Shown here piece after piece: positions 58,619 through 64,000 of a stretch of 64,000 nt of DNA; position 1 is the first letter of the stretch, and each line of letters starts with the position of its first letter. Source of the DNA: Strongylocentrotus purpuratus. Its lineage: Eukaryota; Echinodermata; Echinoidea; Camarodonta; Strongylocentrotidae. The notes beneath the pieces are model-generated. The model made no database searches. It saw only the letters and a list, made by a program, of their open reading frames with translations, and was not told the origin of the DNA. The stretch covers positions 36,778,619 through 36,842,618 of the forward strand of contig NW_022145609.1 in assembly GCF_000002235.5 (NCBI RefSeq), read 5' to 3'. A program made the translations under genes and the position numbers.

Positions 58619-61014
58619 CAGGCGCGGATCCAGGGGGGGGCCGAGCGGGCCTTGGCCCCCCCCCCCCCCCCCCGCAAAAAGAAAAAAAAAAAAAAAAGAG
58701 AGAAGAAAGGAAAAGAAGGGAAAGGGAAAGAGGAGAGAAAGGGAAAGAAAGAAGACGAAGAAGAAAAGAAAAAAGAAAAGGGGGAAAAAGGAGATCGGGG
58801 GGGGGGGCGAAAGGGCCTTGCCTCCCAGGCTGTTGACCCCCCCCCCCCCCCTCCCCCCAATCAAAAAAATAAGAGAGAAGGAAGGAAAGGGAAAGAAAAA
58901 AGGAAAAGAGGAGATACTGGCGTACCGATGGGGGGGGGGCTTGGGGGAAATCAAATGCAAACGTGGTTTATTTCTAATTCCACAACGGTGGATTACAAAT
59001 AATGCTGATATGACATAATTTCCGAGATTTTTCCTCACTTTTTAGTAAATTATACGTTTGTATGTGTTTGTTGGAAAATGACAAATTCCTAAATTTACAG
59101 CCAGGCAAGAAATATGATTCTTGAGATTCCTACATGTCAGTGCCCGAGGTACGGCGGGGATCGGGAGCACCGAGCTCCCCCCCCCCCCCCCCCCCCCCAC
59201 CCCCACTTTTTTGAAAAAGTATATTAAAGAGAAATAATATAGAATGAGAGCAAGAATGAAAGAATAGTTAACTGCCAGTGTTAAAAAATAATGAGGCATC
59301 AAAATACGCCCATCTGACCGTGATTAATGCCTAAAACCCCTAAGCCTCCGGGGGCTCTGCCCCCTGGATTCCACCTAGGGCCCTACGGCGGGCCCTTAGA
59401 TGATCATCTGACGGTAATTTAATGCCTCAAACCCCTGATTTTTGGCGGCTCCGCCCCCTGGACCCCACGCCAAATAGTGACCTGCCAGTGTCACAAAATA
59501 ATAAGGTATACAAAAAAAATGCTCATCTGACCTTAATTAAACGCCTAAAACCCCTGAGCTTCCAGTGCCGGCTCCGCCGCCTCGACCCCACCAGGGGCCC
59601 TAAGACGGGCCCCTGAATGCTTATCTGACCGCTTGCGGGGTTAGACAAGGTATCAAAATGTGTTTATCTGACCGCAGACGCGTAGCCAGGGGGGGGGGGG
59701 GGAGGGGGGGGGGCGGTCCCCCCAAATCGGAAGAGGACGTAGGAAGAAAAAGGAGCAGACAAAGAACATCTTTGAAATTCAGACAAGGATTAACAGTATA
59801 GAGAACGGTACAACGCATCGGCTTCTTTCTCTAATAATTTAATGAAACGTCACAGCGTCGCGCAGGAGGGGAGGGGGGGGGTACTGAATTCAGACAAGGA
59901 TTAAAATCGAGAACGGTACAACGAATCATCTTCTTTCTCTCATAATCTTATGAAACGCCAAAGCTTCCGCGCTTCGCGCGGGAGGGGGGAACCTGAATTC
60001 AGACGAGGATTCAGAGGCGAGAACGGTAATACGAATCTTAAATGGCTTAATGAAACGTAAAAGCTTCCGCGCTTCGCGCGGGAGGAGGGGGGGAGGGAGA
60101 ATCTAAATTCAGATGAGGATTATTTTCGAAAACGGTACAACGAATCGTCTTCTTTCTCTAATGATTTAAGGAAATTTAAAAGCTTCCGCGCTTCGAGCGG
60201 GAGGGGGGGGGGAGGGGAAACCCAAATTCAGACGAGGATTAAGAGGCGAGAACGGTAATACAAATCTTTAATGGCTTAATGAAACGTAAAAGCTTCCGCG
60301 CTTCGCGCGGGATGGAGGGGGAACTAAATTCCGATGAGGATTATTTTCGAGAACGGTACAACGAATCGTCTTCTTTCTCTAATGATTTAAGGAAATTTAA
60401 AAGCTTCCGCGCTTCGCGCGGAAAGGGGGGGGGAAACCTAAATTTAGACGAGGATTAAGAGGCGAGAACGGTAATACGAATCTTTAATGGCTTAATGAAA
60501 CGTAAAAGCTTCCGCGCTTCGCGCAAGAGGGGGAGGGGGGAGACTGAATTTAGACAAGGATTAAGAGTCGAGAACGGTACAATGAATCGTCTTCTTTCTC
60601 TAATGATTTAATGAATCGTAAAAGCTTCCACGCTTCACGAGGAAGGGGGAAAACTGAATTCAGACGAGGATTAAGAGTCGAGAACTCGACAACGAATCGT
60701 CTTCTTTCTCTAATAGTTTAATAAATCGTAAATTTTTTCCGCGCTCTGCGCGGGAGGGGAAAAATTAAATTCAGACGAGAATTAATTTCGAGAATGGTAC
60801 AACGAATCGTCTTCTTTCTCTAATAATTTAATAAAACGTCAAAGCTTCCGCGTTTCGCGGAGGAGGAAGGGGGGGGGGAAATCGCCCCTCCCTGCACCGA
60901 CCCCCCCCCCCCCCCGCATTACGTCACTGTTGGTCACTATTACGTACCAATATTTGGCTCGCATAATTTCAAATTTGGGCCCCCCCCCCCTAAGAAATCC
61001 TGGATCCGCGCCTG
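58619..61014. mobile_element. 2.4-kb hAT-like non-autonomous element inside the LINE
   Basis: Inverted ends CAGGCGCGGATCCAGG and TCCTGGATCCGCGCCTG are flanked by the perfect direct repeat GTTCAGA (58612-58618 and 61015-61021). Removing the element and one repeat restores the LINE frame (ELFR then KVDQ). The interior contains G/C homopolymers, a purine tract, short duplicated units around CATCTGACCG and GGCTCCGCC (59300-59640), and the ~110-bp array. No transposase was found. Confidence 0.92.
59755..60880. repeat. ~110-bp GC-rich tandem array, about 10 units
   Basis: Units of 100-120 bp share AAGCTTCCGCGCTTCGCGCG, a G-run, TGAATTCAGACGAGGATTA, CGAGAACGGTAC, AACGAATC and TTTAATGAAACGTAAA. Copies of the GCG core fall near 59849, 59962, 60062, 60181, 60292, 60403, 60508, 60622, 60733 and 60842. 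The same unit occurs twice in the element at 28053-28476. Confidence 0.93.
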
Positions 61015-61021
61015 GTTCAGA

Positions 61022-62778
61022 AAAGTGGATCAACTTACCCGCCCACGATCTGCAAAGGTCCTTCCAAGTAATCATGACAGGGCAGTTCCTCTTCCTGAGC
61101 GGTTCCTTCAATTCTTTGCTGAGAAAGTCAACAAGATAACTGAAGAACTGCAGTCATCATCATCATTACCTACTGCCACTGATCGACTTCCTGAACACCA
61201 GACAACTTTTTCATTTGACAAATTTAAGCATGTCACTGAAAAAGAAGTGTTGCAAGTTATCACTAACTCTACTTCAAAGACGTGTAATCTGGACCCTATC
61301 CCAACTCACCTGCTAAAGAAATGTCTTCACGAACTTACACCTATCATAAGTTTTGTTATTAATGAGTCATTTAATAGTGGTTGTTTTCCTGAAAAATTCA
61401 AACTTGCAAATATTGTACCAATTCTCAAAGGCTTGAAATGTGATTCTGATGTACTTAATAATTACCGCCCTATTGCAAACTTGAAGTTCTTTGCTAAGAC
61501 ATTAGAAAGAGTGGCAGCTTTACAGCTGCAACGGTACTTAAATAATCATGAACTCCACGCAAAATTTCAATCTGGGTATAGATCATTCCATAGTGTTGAA
61601 ACTGCCTTACTGCGAATAACAAATGATGTATTGTTGACACTTGATAAGGTAAGGAAGTCATACTAGTCCGCTTAGATTTCTCGTCTGCGTTTGATACCAT
61701 AAAACATGATGTCTTGCTGCAACGATTGTCGCAAAAGTTTGGTATTCGCAGTGGGGCACTCGACTGGATTGAGTCTTATTTGACAAATCGTAATCACACT
61801 GTTGTTATAGGAAATGAACAATCGTCTAGTTATTGTAGTTCTCAAGGGGTACCTCAAGGTTCAGTGTTAGGTCCCCTGTTGTTCACACTTTACACTGCTC
61901 CACTAGAGTCACTAATTGACAGTCATAATGTTCATAAAATGTTCTACGCTGACGACACTCAACTGTATATTGCATTTAAACATTGAGATGTCCAAGGTGT
62001 TATTTCTCAAATGGTTGACTGTGTTCAAGCAATTAAAGAATGGTCACAAATCAACGGTCTTAAGCTCAACAGCAACAAGACTGAATTCCTTCACATATCT
62101 TCACGTTTTCGTTCTACAGATCATATATCATTCATTAACTTAGATGGCACACAGGTTAATTCTGTCAGGAAGTGTCGTAATTTGGGTGCGATATTTGATG
62201 ATAATTTCACTATGGACAATTTTGTTTCACAGAAATGCAAATCAGCATCTTTTGCACTTCACAAAATTGGGAAAATTCGCAATCTGATAGATAAACACAC
62301 TACTGAACGCTTGATTCACGCTTTTGTGGCGTGTCATCTTGATTTTTGTAATAGCCTCCTTTCTGGGATTTCGGCTCGTCAAATGCAGAAGATGCAGGTT
62401 GTGCAGAACTCAGCAGCTCGTCTTATTTATCGTATTAGGAAACATGAATCTGTGTCTCTTATTTTAAGAGACTTACACTGGCTACCCATTCACTTTCGCA
62501 TTTTATTCAAAATATTGTTGTTAGCTTATGAATGTTTTTATGATTTTGCGCCTCCTTATTTGATTGAGCTATTAACATTGTACACACCTTCTAGAAATCT
62601 TCGTTCTAATAAGAAAAAATTGTTTGTTATTCCACCAGTGATGACCAGGTCATATGGTGAACGCAGCTTCGCTCACACTGCCTCAACTTCATGGAACAAT
62701 CTCCCGGAACATCTAAAAAACATTGACTCCATTGTTAAGTTTAAGATTGCTTTAAAGACGCACTTATTTAACATTTAA
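61022..62778 (+). pseudogene. LINE reverse transcriptase, broken by one frameshift and one stop
   Basis: The reading frame is good from 61022 to about 61650 and then shifts, near 61650-61662, just before LVRLDFSSAFDT. The new frame runs through GVPQGS and YADDTQLYIAF to an in-frame TGA at 61984-61986, where an Arg codon would fit. It then continues in the same frame from DVQGVI to the natural stop at 62778. The catalytic aspartates are still readable, so decay is recent to moderate. Confidence 0.88.
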
Positions 62779-62915
62779 TTCATCCATTTTGTTCGTTACC
62801 CAGTATGTCTTGTCTTTGTATTCTGTTATGTTTTTTCTCTAGAGCGCTTAGGGACATGTTTTAATACTATGTGTTATGCGCTATACAAGAACGGTTAATT
62901 ATTATTATTATTATG

Positions 62916-64000
62916 GTTACTAACAGTGTTAAACAAGTTGGGATTTAATTACCCTGTCTATTTGTATGTATACTGATGATCTCTTTTGTTGAATGTGGAT
63001 CTTTCCAAAATCATTTGCGATTTTAATCGTCAATTCTGTGATTTTTAATATGCTAAATGCGATGTTCGTTATGTTCTCTTTAGAAATCTTTCAAGGTGGG
63101 GAACGTTCCATGGCAATCACAAAATGTGTACTTGCTGTTTCTGGCTAAATTGATCAACCCTGAATTATAGTTTTATAAAAGATGTCTGAGTTTCATGGTT
63201 AAATTTTTAAACTCAACATAATCATACAGTATCATATATAACATGAATGAGAATATTTGAGGCATATTTTATTTTAGGAGGTATTCTTGATATCCAGATA
63301 GTAAATAAAGTTAGAGTATACAAAACTGAAGGCAAGATGGAATGCACTATATGTGGTGAATTGGATGATAGCATAAGAATAGTGGAGCAAAAAAGGAAAT
63401 CGCTCTGTATATAAGGGATAACAGAGAATATTTATTAAGTTCTCAAAAGGGTTATTAATTGTATCACTTATTTCTGCTGCATTAGATTGGCAGAGATGGA
63501 ATATTGTTATTAGTGAGACGGGAATTAAAAGGTAGACTTGTTTAATAGGGCGGGCTGCTTTATATGGTTTCTGTTTTGTAAATGGGTTAAGATTTAATTT
63601 GCGTTCCTATAGGCATTTCAGGGGATAGGTGTCAGTTGTCAATATCATTGCCACTGCGCATAGCCATTTATGAGTATGATGCAATGTACTCATGTGTGCG
63701 TGTGTGTGGGTGCGTGTTTGTAAAAGTACTGACAAAATTATCGAGTTTTGTATGAAGACTGAAGGTAAGCAAATTTTGATAGTAGATTTAAAGATAATGA
63801 GCAATACAAAAAAATTCTCATTTAGGGTTTATGATTTAGAGTTAAGGTAGCATTAGGATTAACATTGGGGTTCCGATTTAACCGATGAAAGAAAATTTGA
63901 TACGAGTAACAATAGCTTAGACTGACTATATGCATAGTTTGAATTAAAATCTTCCACTTGCCATCCTTCGCCACATGCATGTGTATCCAACAACATGTAT
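62916..64000. other. Right edge, no gene recognised
   Basis: AT-rich DNA with short frames. A frame near 63339-63415 begins with a CxxC motif (MECTICGE) but is only about 25 codons long, and I could not assign it. Confidence 0.45.

Larger units (their letters stand above)
58484..62915 (+). mobile_element. Decayed L2/CR1-like LINE, split by a 2.4-kb insertion
   Basis: The 5' part (58484-58618) encodes linker-type sequence (WLRGLEIDRQIF, NNKLSSAKK, DCSNRELFR). The same frame resumes at 61022 after the insertion (KVDQLTRP). Reverse transcriptase follows: VLNNYRPIANL, GYRSFHSVETALL, LDFSSAFDTIKH, SQGVPQGSVLGPLLF and the catalytic YADD, then the thumb and C-terminal region to the stop at 62776-62778. 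The 3' end is GCGCTATACAAGAACGG with (TTA)n. It is 5'-truncated; endonuclease is not visible. Confidence 0.9.

Noticed and set aside
63339..63415. Short frame starting with a CxxC motif
   Set aside because: It is about 25 codons with no continuation or splice donor I could trust. It may be a fragment of a transposable-element protein.

Overview
The window reads as nuclear DNA of an echinoderm, most likely a sea star. This is an inference. The genes are split by canonical GT-AG introns, promoters carry TATAAATA boxes, and the intergenic DNA is packed with tRNA-derived SINEs, an L2/CR1-type LINE, hAT-like and Tc1/mariner-like short elements, foldback elements and simple repeats. SRCR domains are characteristic of echinoderm immune gene sets. 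The four small genes resemble, from memory and unverified, the four-cysteine antimicrobial peptides reported from sea stars.

Left third (965-20766, minus strand): one 19-exon receptor gene. Its exons can be joined with perfect phase agreement into a 3,399-nt coding sequence (1,132 residues). The order is signal peptide, four SRCR domains (one symmetric phase 1-1 exon each), a 30-nt micro-exon plus two exons forming a cysteine-rich LRR N-cap, ten LRR exons (all phase 2), and a final exon with the hinge and a complete seven-transmembrane domain of LGR type (relaxin-receptor/GRL101-like). SRCR domains on an LRR-type GPCR are the most unusual thing in the window. Its introns hold a 2.5-kb inverted-repeat element with an 18-bp minisatellite, a tRNA-SINE, an L2 3' fragment and a hAT-like element.

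Middle (20.8-32 kb): no intact gene was found. It holds a tandem duplication, SINEs, a hAT-like element, a short palindromic element, and a degenerate SRCR exon with a stop codon near 26.8 kb, probably a relic of a second receptor.

Right half (32.4-56.4 kb): four paralogous three-coding-exon genes for small secreted cationic cysteine-rich peptides, called A to D here. A and B are on the minus strand and C and D on the plus strand, so the pairs are divergent. A 2.5-kb foldback element sits between them. Each gene has a TATA box, a short 5' non-coding exon, a signal peptide with an acidic pro-region ending in KR, a 66-nt symmetric exon with four cysteines (C-x6-C-x-C-x9-C), a 26-nt last exon and a poly(A) signal. 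A/B have a longer pro-region with an extra KR site; C/D have a shorter one.

Right end (56.4-64 kb): a GA-rich tract, a 1.1-kb foldback element, and a decayed L2/CR1-like LINE split by a 2.4-kb hAT-like insertion. That insertion has a 7-bp target-site duplication and contains a ~110-bp GC-rich tandem array. The LINE 3' tail matches the 3' tail of the SINE family, suggesting that it or a relative mobilised the SINEs.

Taken together the locus looks immune-related: a receptor with SRCR and LRR modules about 12 kb from a cluster of secreted antimicrobial-type peptides. That they work together is a guess from proximity only.
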